In this document: positions 38,519 to 49,047 of the stretch, in pieces | Position numbering within the stretch: the stretch's first letter is position 1 | How the letters are laid out: every line of letters starts with the position of its first letter | Assembly (NCBI GenBank): GCA_038496445.1 | Contig: JALMLS010000075.1 | Coordinates: forward strand, 62,001-126,000 | DNA: 64,000 nt | Reading direction: 5' to 3' | Origin: Trichosphaerium sp. ATCC 40318 | Taxonomy: Eukaryota > Discosea > Flabellinia > Trichosidae | Translations under genes and position numbers: made by a program | Notes under the pieces: generated by a model | The model's input: the letters and a program-made list of their open reading frames with translations, nothing else | Told to the model about the DNA's origin: nothing | The model's database searches: none

Positions 38519-39046
38519 AGTCGGTTATTGTTTGGAAAGTTCGGCGCAAGAGGTGCTTTGAATGTGATTACTTAAAATACAAGCACGAAAATAAAATTGA
38601 TAAAACAAAAAATTCGGTGAGACTACGCAGGTTTTAAGATTGATTAATCGCTTCTTAAAATACCATCATGCGTAAACAAACACGCGTAGCATGTTTAAAA
38701 CCGATTTTATGAGACATGCCCAAAAAGGCTAAGAAGGTTTTAAAATAATGTAAAACGTACATAAACAACACTGTTTTACACTTTCTGGTTAATAATGAAC
38801 ACAAGCGTTCTATGTTTAGATATGAGACGTCGCTAAAGGTTCAACCAACGAATCTAAATTAGAAACCAACCGACATAGTCCTAAACGCGTTGAAAGGATT
38901 CAATTAGACCATTCAATGCGTAGATGTGTTTGATAAGCTAAAAAAAACGTTTCATTTCAATTTCCAAACGACATTTTTGCCATTATCGGGTGTTATGTAG
39001 GCGTTCAAAATACAGGCATTTTTACAAAGAAAGAATATAGTTTCCT
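38519..39046. other. AT-rich intergenic stretch
   Basis: I see nothing coding that I can support. This includes the promoter of the minus-strand gene starting at 38518. Confidence 0.4.
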
Positions 39047-39372
39047 ATGACAACAACATTTCAATCTACACTTTTTCAAACTTTACATTCGCCGGAGATT
39101 TGGAGAACACGTGTAAAAATGATCGAAGTGCCATTAACGAGTTCTGTATACTCTTTTTATAATGCACAGAGACTTTTAAAGATTTCGTGTAAGGAAAAAA
39201 CGTAAAACTTCACAGTTCTTTGTCAAACTATTATTAGCAGTTGCTCATTGCGTCTGATTTCCTTTTTAGAATTATCATAGCGCGTATGATACATTACACT
39301 GCAATTTCTATGAGTTTTCTCATTTGGTATTTTGGTGACTCATCTTTTTGCACGAGGCACACCAATTATTGA
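39047..39372 (+). CDS. Possible small membrane protein, about 77 residues
   Basis: ATG at 39047 reads MTTTFQSTLFQTLHSPEIWR and VKMIEVPLTSSVYSFYNAQR. An intron (GTAAGG...ATCATAG, about 39189-39280) joins in frame to MIHYTAISMSFLIWYFGDSS, a likely membrane segment, with a stop at 39372. The stop is only 9 nt before the next ATG, so it may instead be an upstream part of the MORN gene transcript. Confidence 0.3.
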
Positions 39373-39381
39373 CTACAGGCC

Positions 39382-40585
39382 ATGTCGCTACTAGTTAATG
39401 TATTAAAAACATTGTTTGCTGTACGTACGCTATGGTTTTACAAAAAGTTTTCGCTCGCTTACGTAAAATAGCTATCGTTGGTGACTTTGTGTATATACAG
39501 CGTATACTTTAGACTAGAAAATAAAGTCAGCTGTACTGATAAAGATGGAACCGAAATAGATGGTAAATGCCACGTAACCGCATAAACTAACTTGTTTTTA
39601 GGCCCTCCACCTATTGGTTACGCTTATTGCGCATGGAATTTTGCGTTGTACTGGAAGAGCGATAATAACACTGTTTTTCACATTAAAACACAATATAGTG
39701 GTAACGTAAGCGTTTTAATTGGTTAATTACGCGTATAAAACTAACAAGTCCTCAAGTGGATAGAAGGCATAAAACATGGCCCTGGGACTTTCACATCAGC
39801 ATCTGGTAGCGTATATAAAGGTGAATGGCAAAGAGATAAGCGACATGGAAAGGGAGAAATGGTATTATCGAATAAACACGTGATATCAGGCAAACCAGCA
39901 AAAAGGGAAAAAAGGAAAAACATTTCTTACTTTTTACATTAGGTGAATGGAAGGATGACGTTTTGACGTGTAAAAAGGGCTCTGTTATTATGAGTTTTGT
40001 AGACGAAAGCGGTACTTCTGGAGATGAAATAACGTCTACCGTAAGGTACAATGGCCCTTTGAAGGATGCAGTACTTGATGGAAGCGGTACAGTACTACAC
40101 AAAATGAGCAATACCAAAATTAAAATCGGTATAAAGATCAAACAAAATCAGCTTGAAGTACGCTTTGTAATCCATTAGTATGCTTCCTAACAACCTGATT
40201 ATAGGCAGCAAATATTTTCTTAGCTAATCATGATCCTATTTCAATATCAGACATGGTAACTAACGACATTGTCATCTCAAGTGCAACGTTAAAAATTGAA
40301 GAAACTGATTATATTTTCAAAGACAACAAAATACAAAGTGGAAACTCTACAGATGTGCCACAACGTGTTTTGGATATTCAACGTGTAATACAAGACTATA
40401 ATAAGCTTTGTTCTCATGTATACCGTAATGCATATCACGTGAGATCAGAACCATATCATTTTCCGAGTGATATCGAAAAACAGTTCGAAAAGGTAAAAGA
40501 AACAATGAAGAAAGGTAGCCCAGGTCAACAAAGTTTCGAGAAGCTTGTAAATTCTCCTAGTAGTGCTGATAATACTGAACTGTAA
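39382..40585 (+). CDS. Second MORN-repeat protein
   Basis: The start is MSLLVNVLKTLFA. Exons then read IGYAYCAWNFALYWKSDNNT, then two or three MORN-like units (GIKHGPGTFTSASGSVYKGE, WQRDKRHGKGEM, GEWKDDVLTCKKGS, RYNGPLKDAVLDGSGTV). The rest is a non-MORN region with HVYRNAYHVRSEPYHFPSDI and a polar end SPSSADNTEL. It has fewer repeats than the MORN gene at 4688. A scaffold or membrane-binding role is inferred from the repeats. The intron near 39870 contains a CACGTG hexamer. Confidence 0.6.
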
Positions 40586-40820
40586 ATAAATAACAAGTAA
40601 TACAACCATCTTTTTTGAAACACGTGGCTCTTTGTAAATACAATGTATTCTTGGGTATTATTTGTTGTGTTGCAGGCGTATATGTGGAAGTCATTATCAC
40701 AAAAGAGTTTGCTTGGAGCTACGAAGTACTTATGTTGGCGAGTCATAGCACATACACCATTTGAATAGCAAATGGTTTAACTAACACTTTTATAAATACT
40801 GGAATATTTAATAACTTGCT

Positions 40821-41292
40821 TTACAGTTTAAGGTCACCCAATTCTCCATCCAAATCACTGAAGTCCGAATCAGAATCCTCATCTCCAAGAGCAGCAATTG
40901 TACCTTTAACGAAATTACCAAGTAAATCGTCAAGGAAATTGTCAAGTAAATCATCAAAATCCTCATCTACAACATTTAGTATTTCTTTTGTTTTAGTTTT
41001 CCCTGGCTCACCTGAGTCACTTTCTACCTGGGCACTCTTTCCTTGCTGTTTTTTTGGTCCCTGAAGACGGACGTTTCCCTGGTACTAAATTTGGCTTGTC
41101 ACCTTTGATTTCAACTGAATCGTATTTGTCGGATACTTTCAGCGATTTACCAATAACTGTATCAATGGTACTGTCTTTTTTGGTTTTAATCATAATCTTC
41201 TGGACTGGTGCAAAAAATTGCGCTGATGTAGAAGGACCAGCTTTTACCTCTATATCGTATTCGCTTTTGTCATAGTTTTTAACCCAAGACAT
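40821..41292 (-). CDS. Unknown small protein with acidic tail
   Basis: Exon 1 (from ATG at 41292) starts MSWVKNYDKSEYDIEVKAGP and ends EIKGDKPNL. A 41-nt intron (GTACCA...AAACAG) joins in frame to QGKSAQVESDSGEPGKTKTK, and the end is strongly acidic (VVDEDFDDLLDNFLDDLLGN, GDEDSDSDFSDLDGELGDLK). Without splicing the frame stops at CPGRK. It is about 145 residues. The acidic leucine-spaced tail could be a protein-binding helix. No family is recognised. Confidence 0.55.
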
Positions 41293-41726
41293 GTTGTACT
41301 ATTGGTTGATGAAGTGTAAATAATATTATTCTGGATAAGTCTTATGAACTGTATTTCGCGAAATCAGCTAATTCGTCAACAGAAACAAAGATCAGATTTG
41401 GTTTGAAAATAATCCTCACTATTCCAATTGTTGCCTCTCACGTGCAGTTTAGGAACTAGCATGCTCGCCACGAGTTTTCTAAATACATGAAACGTTTCTG
41501 ACCCGTTGTTAAAGGCAACTGTTTAAAAATGGTTTAGTACTTCATAGCGCGTTGTAGACAATAAACAGAGTAGTCACTATCCTACGTTTCAAGTTTTTTT
41601 TTCTAGCCTCATTCACAGAAATATTCAAAAATGTCAAAAAAAGGAAAGTTCGCAGGTTTTTTGTATACCACTTTTTTTTTTATATCAGTTTCGGTTCTTT
41701 AAATACTTCCATAACATACACTTCTA
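41293..41726. other. Intergenic stretch
   Basis: No gene is seen. There is a CACGTG hexamer at about 41438. Confidence 0.35.
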
Positions 41727-42182
41727 ATGGATAGTGAAAATAGGTGCAGTTCAATGCTTCTACATAAATATATAACTCTACTACGCACTGAGTGTTCGTG
41801 TAAAGGAGTCTTAAAGAAGACATCCACGCACAATCTCTTAGCTTGGGTGGCAAGTTATTTCGCAGTGACAAAGTCACTTGTAGCTGTATATGACACGTCA
41901 CGTTGGTCCATCGGCAATACGCAAAACAAATACTTACTAAAATACGAGCTGATGTATCGACGAAAGCGTGAACAATATATGCAGGAAATGACTTACTTCG
42001 ACGAAATTTACTTCGACATTCGAGCTTTGAGAGGTGCCATGTGGTCCTTTCAAAACTCCTACCTCCCTCCTCTTCGGGATTTCCCGGAGACTTACAACCA
42101 ATTGACACGATCACCTTTCACATCCTTTTTTTTTTTTATTTCCTCATTGATACATCACGTGAGAGAGTGGAAGCAAACATAG
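41727..42182 (+). CDS. Unknown 151-residue ORF
   Basis: A single open frame reads MDSENRCSSMLLHKYITLLR, ASYFAVTKSLVAVYDTSRWS and RRKREQYMQEMTYFDEIYFD, ending HVREWKQT. Composition is sensible for protein, and the antisense frame over the same stretch looks less natural. There are no introns and no family match. It could be part of a spliced gene. Confidence 0.35.
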   Translation: MDSENRCSSMLLHKYITLLRTECSCKGVLKKTSTHNLLAWVASYFAVTKSLVAVYDTSRWSIGNTQNKYLLKYELMYRRKREQYMQEMTYFDEIYFDIRALRGAMWSFQNSYLPPLRDFPETYNQLTRSPFTSFFFFISSLIHHVREWKQT

Positions 42183-42355
42183 ACGCCAGTTGTTTGTACA
42201 TAAGCGACTTACACTAATCTCGTTTCAGTCATTGCATAGGAAGTACTAGAAGCTGAGATTGTAGCTGCACAAGTTTGCTTTGACTAAAATAAGCGACAAC
42301 TGTTCATGTTTTATTTAATAGTCGTAGTGCTGTCATTAACCAGCTACGATTTCTA

Positions 42356-43670
42356 TCAGTAAGGTTTGACATAGTTCCATATACAGCATAAGGCTGAGAA
42401 AATCACATATGCAAGCAACAACAACACAAACAGTTTACCAATAATCATACATATTATTATGCACAATGTCCAATCATGATGTTTATTGCTATAGTCTTTT
42501 TCCACAAGTAAATGACCGTTCGTGTCCCACACTTGGGTCAGTCCGTATGTGCCATTGTTCATCATAACCTTACTACTAAGTTGACCATTATAATGCCACT
42601 TTTTGCACTCACCGTGTTGGTTGCCTTTAAGATAACTACACTTCATTTCTAGTTGACCATTTCTGTACCAAACCTTACACTCTCCTTCTCTCAAATCATC
42701 AACAAAATAATATTCTTTGTGGAGTTGGCCATTATCATGCCATGCCTTGAACTCACAGACTTGTTTATCTTTGACATAATAGCCACGATTCATCATTTTG
42801 CCATTGGCATGAAATGTCTTGTACTCACCTCCAAGAGAACCATCAATATAGTAGCATTGCTTTCTTAGTCGATTATATTTATCCCACTCTTTGTACTCTC
42901 CATGGTATAAATCATGCCTGAAAGTACTCTCGACCTACAAGTAATTGTCATCAACAGTATCGTAAGATGTTGTTTTTAATTCTTTTACCTTACGTTGATA
43001 GTACGTACAGCTCTTATTTCGTCTAAAGTCGTAACAATACTTTTTATTGCTTTTTATCCACTTTCCTTGTTTTTTTAGTTCATCGTCAAACCTTGTGGTT
43101 GTTGCTGCGTGTTTTGATAGAAGAGGCCATCGTAAATAAGCTTCAAAGTCTAAATCTATTATATCAAGCTGTAGCTAAAGTGGAAGGTCTAACAGGCGGC
43201 AACAATCTGATTTTAAAGCGCTTGTCATGTATCTGTTGGTGTGACATTTCGATACTCTAAACTTAACACATGCTTACAACTTAATAGACACTCACGGAAG
43301 GTAACGAGAACAAGGCACGACAATACACCTGCGATGCTCTACAATTTGCAAACGCGTAGCATTGCATTTTGGATAAAACTGCCTGGTGACTAACTGTCGT
43401 AGCTGAGAATGTTTCATTAGTAGGAGATTCTATTACTACTGCTCGAAAATCCCATGGACCTTTTAAAGATTTAGAGGTAGCGAGGTGGATGCCACACCTA
43501 AATACTTTATACGCTTGTACGTACTTCGTATCCCGTTCCATGAGCCAAGCAGGCGCCCGTTCACCATATCTAAACGAAACATCGTCTGCATTAACATTTT
43601 CAAAACGTGATATTCCAAAATTAGAGAAAAAAAACGTCAGTATCTTGTACTTCTTTTCTAAAAACAACAC
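42356..43670 (-). CDS. YwqK/MORN_2-type repeat membrane protein
   Basis: The C-terminal exons hold repeated units of the YwqK antitoxin/MORN_2 kind: FRHDLYHGEYKEWDK, GGEYKTFHANGKMMNRGYYV, CEFKAWHDNGQLHKEYYFVD, GECKVWYRNGQLEMKCSYLK and GECKKWHYNGQLSSKVMMNN, each with the W-(Y/H)-x-NGQL core. Two membrane spans follow near the end (WTLCIIICMIIGKLFVLLLL, AYVIFSALCCIWNYV). Upstream exons (43670-43100) read VSFRYGERAPAWLMERDTKY, FDDELKKQGKWIKSNKKYCY and DFRRNKSCTYYQR. These repeats are abundant in bacteria; the function in eukaryotes is unknown. The start at 43670 is uncertain. Confidence 0.55.
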
Positions 43671-44291
43671 GGAAATTGGCGCGTATCTTCATAGAGGTGG
43701 ATGTGGTCTGGCCCTCGCTTAGCCGGTTACGAAACCTCTGAACCGGTTAACACTAGGCTAGGGAATGGGCACTATCTATCTACATAGTACTTTATCAATG
43801 ATGACATGCATATCTTTACTTCAATCATGGATTATGAGTTCTGATATATGAAGGTAAGTTAGCACAACGCATCCGGCTTGCTTTTGTCACTCAAGTACAG
43901 CATGCATTAGAATGTAGATTGCTTTTATTGATTTGTTGGTACTTTCTCCACCACGGTTACGTAACATGCCCTAGTGTTGACAATGACAGCTAAATATTGA
44001 GTAGATCCGACAGTGCTGCTTGTTATTGTTCGAAAGTTCTACACGTGTGTACACTAAGTGGAACAACAATACCGTGGAATCATTTAGGAGTAAAGAACCC
44101 GCAATCGCTGTGCCTGTAAGATACCTTCTCGCTTCCTTTCTTTCCGTTTCTTTTCGCGCTCCTTTCTATTTTTACACGTACAATGAATGCTCGTTTCTTA
44201 TTGGCTCAGTATTTTTAGAAAGAATAAGACTTGTGAACTCTTTTTTTCTTTGACCTCTCGAAGCCAGAAACAACCCTGCTGAATATTAAAA
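43671..44291. promoter_or_regulatory. Divergent intergenic region upstream of Ras
   Basis: No supported coding exon. It has a CACGTG at about 44042 (TACACGTGTGTA, a longer palindrome) and an ACCGGTTA/CCGGTTAC motif near 43725-43750. It holds the promoters of the YwqK gene and of Ras. Confidence 0.35.
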
Positions 44292-45746
44292 ATGGCAAAT
44301 ACCATTAACGAATACAAACTAGTAGTAGTTGGACCAGGTACGGGCACCAATAAACAAGAACACCCTTCGCAAGAAACAATAAAAAACAAAAAAACAATAG
44401 ACTCGTTTATCTAACTTGTTGTTACTATATAGGTGGCGTTGGTAAATCGGCAATTACAATACAAGTACGTAAATAGCTAAATAAACTTAAATTATTTACA
44501 CCAACGTTTTACACGTGTCGCTAACAGGTATTTTTTTTAGTTCATAAAAAGTACTTCGGATTGTACTTTTTTTTTATTTTCTAACCCTTGTGTTTGGACC
44601 ATTTCATATTGGAATATGATCCAACGGTACGCTTTATTTAAACCCCTACCTATTACGGAGTCACAACAAAAAACGTGTTTTATCAAAACAGATTATCGTA
44701 ACGACGTCGAACGCAACTACTTTGTGACAACGTCCTTACTTTAATTCTGTGGAGTTTGCTTCCTTGTAGTATTTTTTTTTTGACCTTCGCGCTAGATTGA
44801 GGACAGTTACAGGTAATAAAACTTGATATGAATGCGTAGCAAATTACTAAGACGAGAATAAGGAAGCAAATGGTGATTGACGAAGACGCCTGTTTTTTGG
44901 ATATTTTAGGTACAGTTTTTTTTCTTACTTTCGAGCCACCTTGTTGTTGACCGTCTCCTACAGACACAGCTGGTCAGGTAAGTTCCGGATTCTCCACATA
45001 CTATTCCATCACCTCACAATTATAAAAGGAGGAATACTCTGCGATGAGAGATCAAGTACGTTATTGTAGCGAACTAAAGGTGTCGCGACCTTTTTTACCC
45101 TTTTCATAAAAACGACACAAAAAAAAATTACTTCGGCGAACTTTTTCACTAAACGACGTGCAGTATATGCGTAACGGCCAAGGCTTTCTTGTTGTATACT
45201 CTATAACCGAAAAAATATCGTTTGAAGAGCTTGCCGTTTTCCGTGAGCAAATCGTAAGGTACGCGTGTAGTTGATATCACGTGATATAATGCTTTTGTTG
45301 TAAACTATTTGGCGTTAATTTTGGCGTTTTAGAGTTAAAGACACGGAAAACGTTCCACTCGTCCTAGTAGGAAATAAAGCGGATGTACGTTTTAGAAAAC
45401 CACGTGGTTTTTTTTGTATTAATTCCTTTTCGTCTAGTTGGAAGAATACCGTGCTGTTGCGACTGTAGAGGCATCGGAACTAGCAAAGAGCTGGGGATCG
45501 CCTTTCTTTGAGGTAAATAAAACGAAAAAACCGCCTATATGCTAATGCCGTTTTTAGTGTTCCGCAAAGACGCGAGACAATATTGAGGGTATGTTTTTTG
45601 TTTTTTTGAAGTGGTTTTAAATATTTACATCCCAAATAGAGGTATTTGTTGAGCTTGTTCGTGAAATTAATAGAAAGGGTGGTGTTGTTAAAAGCAACAA
45701 CAAAAAACCTGTTGGCAAAAGAAAGCCAAAGTGTTCTATCTTGTAA
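44292..45746 (+). CDS. Ras/Rap-family small GTPase
   Basis: Thirteen predicted exons total 582 nt, 193 residues. Motifs: P loop [16 protein letters not shown], switch I EYDPT-IEDSYRKQ, switch [22 protein letters not shown], NKxD as LVGNKAD, SAK as [10 protein letters not shown], then a polybasic tail and the CAAX box CSIL, a substrate for C-terminal prenylation (leucine predicts geranylgeranylation). Exons: 44292-44337, 44433-44464, 44541-44550, 44598-44626, 44796-44812, 44863-44909, 44964-44977, 45029-45055, 45164-45258, 45333-45384, 45438-45512, 45558-45588, 45640-45746. The G12 and Q61 equivalents are present, so it should be a working switch. The intron 44551-44597 ends in GG, not AG. Introns carry CACGTG at about 44511, 45277 and 45399. 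Confidence 0.92.
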
Positions 45747-46003
45747 ATCAATACAAAGAGCCTGTGAACAAACTCATAACAAGGCAGTACTGTAAACATA
45801 AAATAGAAAAATTTTCAGGTACCTGGGCTTTTTTTATGCAGTAAATGAATTATTTGTAGTAAAAATTTAATAAAATAAGCTTGAATAACTTTATGAATTT
45901 ATGGTGGTAATTTGTTGGCAACGTAAAATAAGAATAAAACCAAAGACAATGCAATCAGTTTATAATTTTATGATTGATTAAACACATCAAAACTCATCGG
46001 GTG

Positions 46004-46209
46004 AGCTTGTCATTGTATAATAAATGTATTAAAAGCCGTGATAGCTCAGCTGGTAGAGCGTTAGACTGAAGATCTAACGGTCGCGTGATCAAGCCACGCT
46101 CGCGGCAAACACCTTTTTGGTTGTTTTGCCTTTAAAAGATCTTCAGTCTTAACGCTGTACCAGCTGAGCTATCACGGCTTTTAATACATTTATTATACAA
46201 TGACAAGCT
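46004..46209. repeat. Imperfect inverted repeat around tRNA-Phe
   Basis: The arm 46004-46075 (start AGCTTGTCATTGTATAATAA) is repeated in inverse at 46137-46209 with only one substitution and one insertion that I can see, both in the tRNA part. The arms cover about 31 nt of 5' flank plus the first half of the tRNA-Phe up to the anticodon stem. The 61-nt centre holds the 3' half of the tRNA and CACCTTTTTGGTTGTTTTGC. The single strand could fold into a long hairpin. Confidence 0.95.
46035..46107 (+). tRNA. tRNA-Phe (GAA)
   Basis: This is 73 nt with acceptor GCCGTGA/TCGCGGC (one G-T pair), D arm GCTC-AGCTGGTAG-AGC, anticodon arm TTAGA-CTGAAGA-TCTAA (anticodon GAA), T arm GCGTG-ATCAAGC-CACGC, and discriminator A. 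A box TAGCTCAGCTGG and B box GATCAAGCC fit the Pol III consensus. A TTTTT run, the likely terminator, starts 7 nt after the end. The T loop lacks the usual TTC start (ATCAAGC), which is unusual for an elongator. Confidence 0.9.
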
Positions 46210-46838
46210 TATTTAATCCTAAATGATGGATATATGCATCATTTTTCAATTAAACAACTTTTACTCTTTTTTTTTTCAAATCTTACTGATGTATTTTATA
46301 GACAGCCACTTAGCACTCTTAGTAATTCATGAAATTAGACAAAACCAATCGAACCACAGCACTCTATTTTGCTTATAACAATAGAAGTGAACTCTGTAAT
46401 ATTTCCAGAACCACGGAATTCTAACACTATAAGGTAAGGTTGTTTTTTTTTTTTTTTTCACCATTTCATATTTTCTCTAAGGTTTTTTCAAATGTGGACT
46501 TAAGAGTTTTGTGCATTGTATGTGTTTTGTAAAATAAAATAAATAGTTGTACAAAAAATAAGGCATTTTTGTAAAAAACAATACATTATTTGGATGAAAA
46601 TGCCTCATTGAATTTCAACTCTGCTTCAATTTAGTCTTTAATCTATCATCAGTCTAACATTATACTAACTGTGCTATTTTCAGCCTAACACAAATCGCTG
46701 TTGTGAAACCTATTGAAACTAGTGTAAACTATCATGTTATCAAAGTTATTTTGGGTCTAACACACAATAAGGTTTTACAAACAATCATATTTGAATATCA
46801 TAAACCTGTTTATTTTTGTAACAAACAATTATTTGTAT
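46210..46838. other. AT-rich stretch with no gene
   Basis: It contains a T homopolymer of about 18 at 46441-46460 and several TTGTA/AATAA runs. No coding exon is seen. This is the 3' flank of the DUF1295 gene on the minus strand. Confidence 0.4.
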
Positions 46839-48169
46839 TTATGATGTAGGAAACCAAGGAAAAAAGCTACTAGTATTACGCATGTATGCTTCAAAGCCTG
46901 GTTTTGTTTTACGCAAACCACGCTCTAATAATGCTACACCTGAAACTTTCAAAAGCAAAAATGTCATCAATATTGGAGAGTAAATTGTTGAGTAGTTTCC
47001 GGCACCAGCAGACAATAAATAAAATCCCCAAAACATAGCAGCATTTCCAAAGTAATTAGGGTGTCGTGTGTATTTCCTATAGAGCTAAGTAAGTACCACA
47101 ATCCTTGTATGATTCAACAGAAAAAAAATGACAACCAGTTTTTAAGTTTTTCAAAGAAAAAATTGAGCACAACTTAGATGAAGGCCAAATAAGCACTCGT
47201 GTTACTCAGTTGGTAGATAACACTTATGTGCATGCGTATAGTGCATTGTAAATTTTGTAAAAAATCAGGACGTACCATAATCCGGTTGTTAATAGTTTAC
47301 CCTTATTCTTCGGTGAACTTTTAAAAGCTGCCAATTGAAAGTCACCAACAGCTTCAAAGTAGAATCCTACAGCCCAAACAGCCATACCAACAAAATCAAG
47401 AACACTAGCAGGTGCGTCACCACTAATAGCGCCAGATAAAGGATGTCCAATGATCTAAATGAAGCGCAAAAGTCAGAATCTGAAAAAAACTGAAAGCATC
47501 GACGAACCCAGTTTAGTACGCCTTGTAGTACAAATGTTTGGAAGTAAGATACCCACCACCAGTTCTTACCGTAATGCTTTGCAAATTGCGCATATCGATA
47601 ATCTAGTTCTTGTGAGGAAAAGATGACAAATCTAAAAGTAGGTTGTAATCGTACCTTCGTGGCCCCAGTTACGCCAGAATAGGTATGCAGCCAACCTTAT
47701 CGCCCATAAGCTGGTTAGAAGCATAGTTGTGTCTTTTCGCCATTGATTGCCATTTTGTGAGTCGCGGTGGATGTAATAGACGATGGCACTGAGTAGAAAA
47801 CCTATACAAGTACTTAGATACGTTATTTGTAGAAGTATCGCGAACCTAAACTCCAATACGGATCTACGATAGATACTTTGTTAATCAATCGTGCGTAAAG
47901 GTAGAGAACGGAGAAAGCGCTTAGTAGAACGCCAAAGCACACTAATTTCGCTGAGTAAGTGTTCGCAAACGCTTCCAGGGCGACATATTGCGATGAGGAC
48001 GTTAATGCGCTCAGAGCTTCCATTATTGAGGGTTTAGCGGCTAATTCAGAATAAACGGACTAATTTCTAAATAATCCGTACCCCAAGCAGCACCGATAAG
48101 AGCAAACGATATAATAAGAGCCTTGTTCTTCGACAAGAGCTTTTGTACGAATTTCAGCGGTTCTGACAT
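46839..48169 (-). CDS. DUF1295 / steroid 5-alpha-reductase-like membrane enzyme
   Basis: ATG at 48169 starts MSEPLKFVQKLLSKNKALII; a GTACGG...AATTAG intron joins in frame to MEALSALTSSSQ. Family motifs are VSIVDPYWSLG, TSLWAIRLAAYLFWRNWGHE, DYRYAQFAKHYGKNWWW, YFQTFVLQGVLNWIIGHP, AVGFYFEAVGDFQLAAFKSS, KLLTTGLW, and the NADPH-site segment KYTRHPNYFGNAAMFWGFYL, ending GFEAYMRNTSSFFPWFPTS. There are several membrane spans. The family reduces double bonds of lipids or sterols using NADPH; the substrate here is unknown. One intron (about 47290-47093) is about 198 nt, longer than usual. Confidence 0.8.
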
Positions 48170-48498
48170 TTGACGGCGAAAAGTGATTACGACACGCCTT
48201 AATCCAGCAACCTTACATTGTGTTCAGTACGAAAACGAAATAATAGAGTGGTAAACGGGTGATCAATAATCGTTTTATTGTATTTCAAGTGCTTTTGCTC
48301 ACATAACCTCTTAACCGATTCTTATACGCGTCAATAGCGGGTAGCGAACGAATTCTCGCCAGCAAAGCAGTTTTCGCCCACGTTTCCGCCCTTTCAGCAG
48401 TTTGTCACTCGCTAGAGTTTTGACAAATCGCGTCACTTGCATGACGACGTACAGGTAGTTAATTAGAGGTCGTGGCAATCACAGCGCGAATGTCACGC

Positions 48499-48958
48499 TT
48501 ATTTCTGTTTAATCTCTACTGAGTGGGAATAGAATCCGAACCTATGGTACATTAAACAAGGCTTGAGGGTAAGAACTTGCCATCCTTTGATTTTCTTAGA
48601 GGATCCAGAAGCGTTTGGGTAACACCAAACGTGGTTTGGGAGTTCCTTCCCATCAACAACGATGTTGTAGTAGCTGGCCGTGCCCTAAACGTTCAATGAC
48701 GAATCGATCTGAGGAAAACTCCGCACAAGCGCTGGTTGCATTAAAAACGTACCTTGGAGCCTCAAGAGCTGGTATTAGGCGACTTGACGAAATACTCCAT
48801 GTTAACAGATTGTGGAGGGATGTAGGTGTATCCTAAAGCGCATAAGCATTGTTTTACGTTACATACAGACCAAAAGAACAAAACAGTTGCCTACCTGAGA
48901 GCGACTCAGTTTTTTTACTGTCAGCGATAACTTTGCCGTTGAAGGTAATTGTTGCCAT
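48499..48958 (-). CDS. DUF427 family protein
   Basis: The start is ATG at 48958, MATITFNGKVIADSKKTESL. Later exons read YTYIPPQSVNMEYFVKSPNT and TASYYNIVVDGKELPNHVWC, YPNASGSSKKIKGW, ending FYSHSVEIKQK. This follows the DUF427 pattern: nGkviAdS, yiPp.dV, the KG-A-YY-v segment and a (W/A)-Y-x-P stretch, with a final FY. DUF427 is mostly bacterial and fungal, fold known, function not established. The splice before the KGTASYY segment and the last one (near 48560) were not resolved exactly. Confidence 0.65.
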
Positions 48959-49047
48959 GATTGTCAATTTAAATTACTAAAACACAAAGTATTGCTTAAC
49001 GCTATTTTTTATTTAAGCTAGTAATATTGGGCTATGTACAAAACTCA

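Noticed and set aside
38697-38745. Short frame MPKKAKKVLK
   Set aside because: Only ten codons, no splice partner that keeps frame, no support as a gene.
44683-44967. 94-codon minus-strand frame across the Ras gene
   Set aside because: It lies antisense to Ras introns and exons that together give a perfect 193-residue GTPase.
47165-47230. tRNA-like A-box stretch (TTACTCAGTTGGTAG) in a long intron of the DUF1295 gene
   Set aside because: I could not fold a complete tRNA; acceptor and T arms are missing. At most a decayed fragment.
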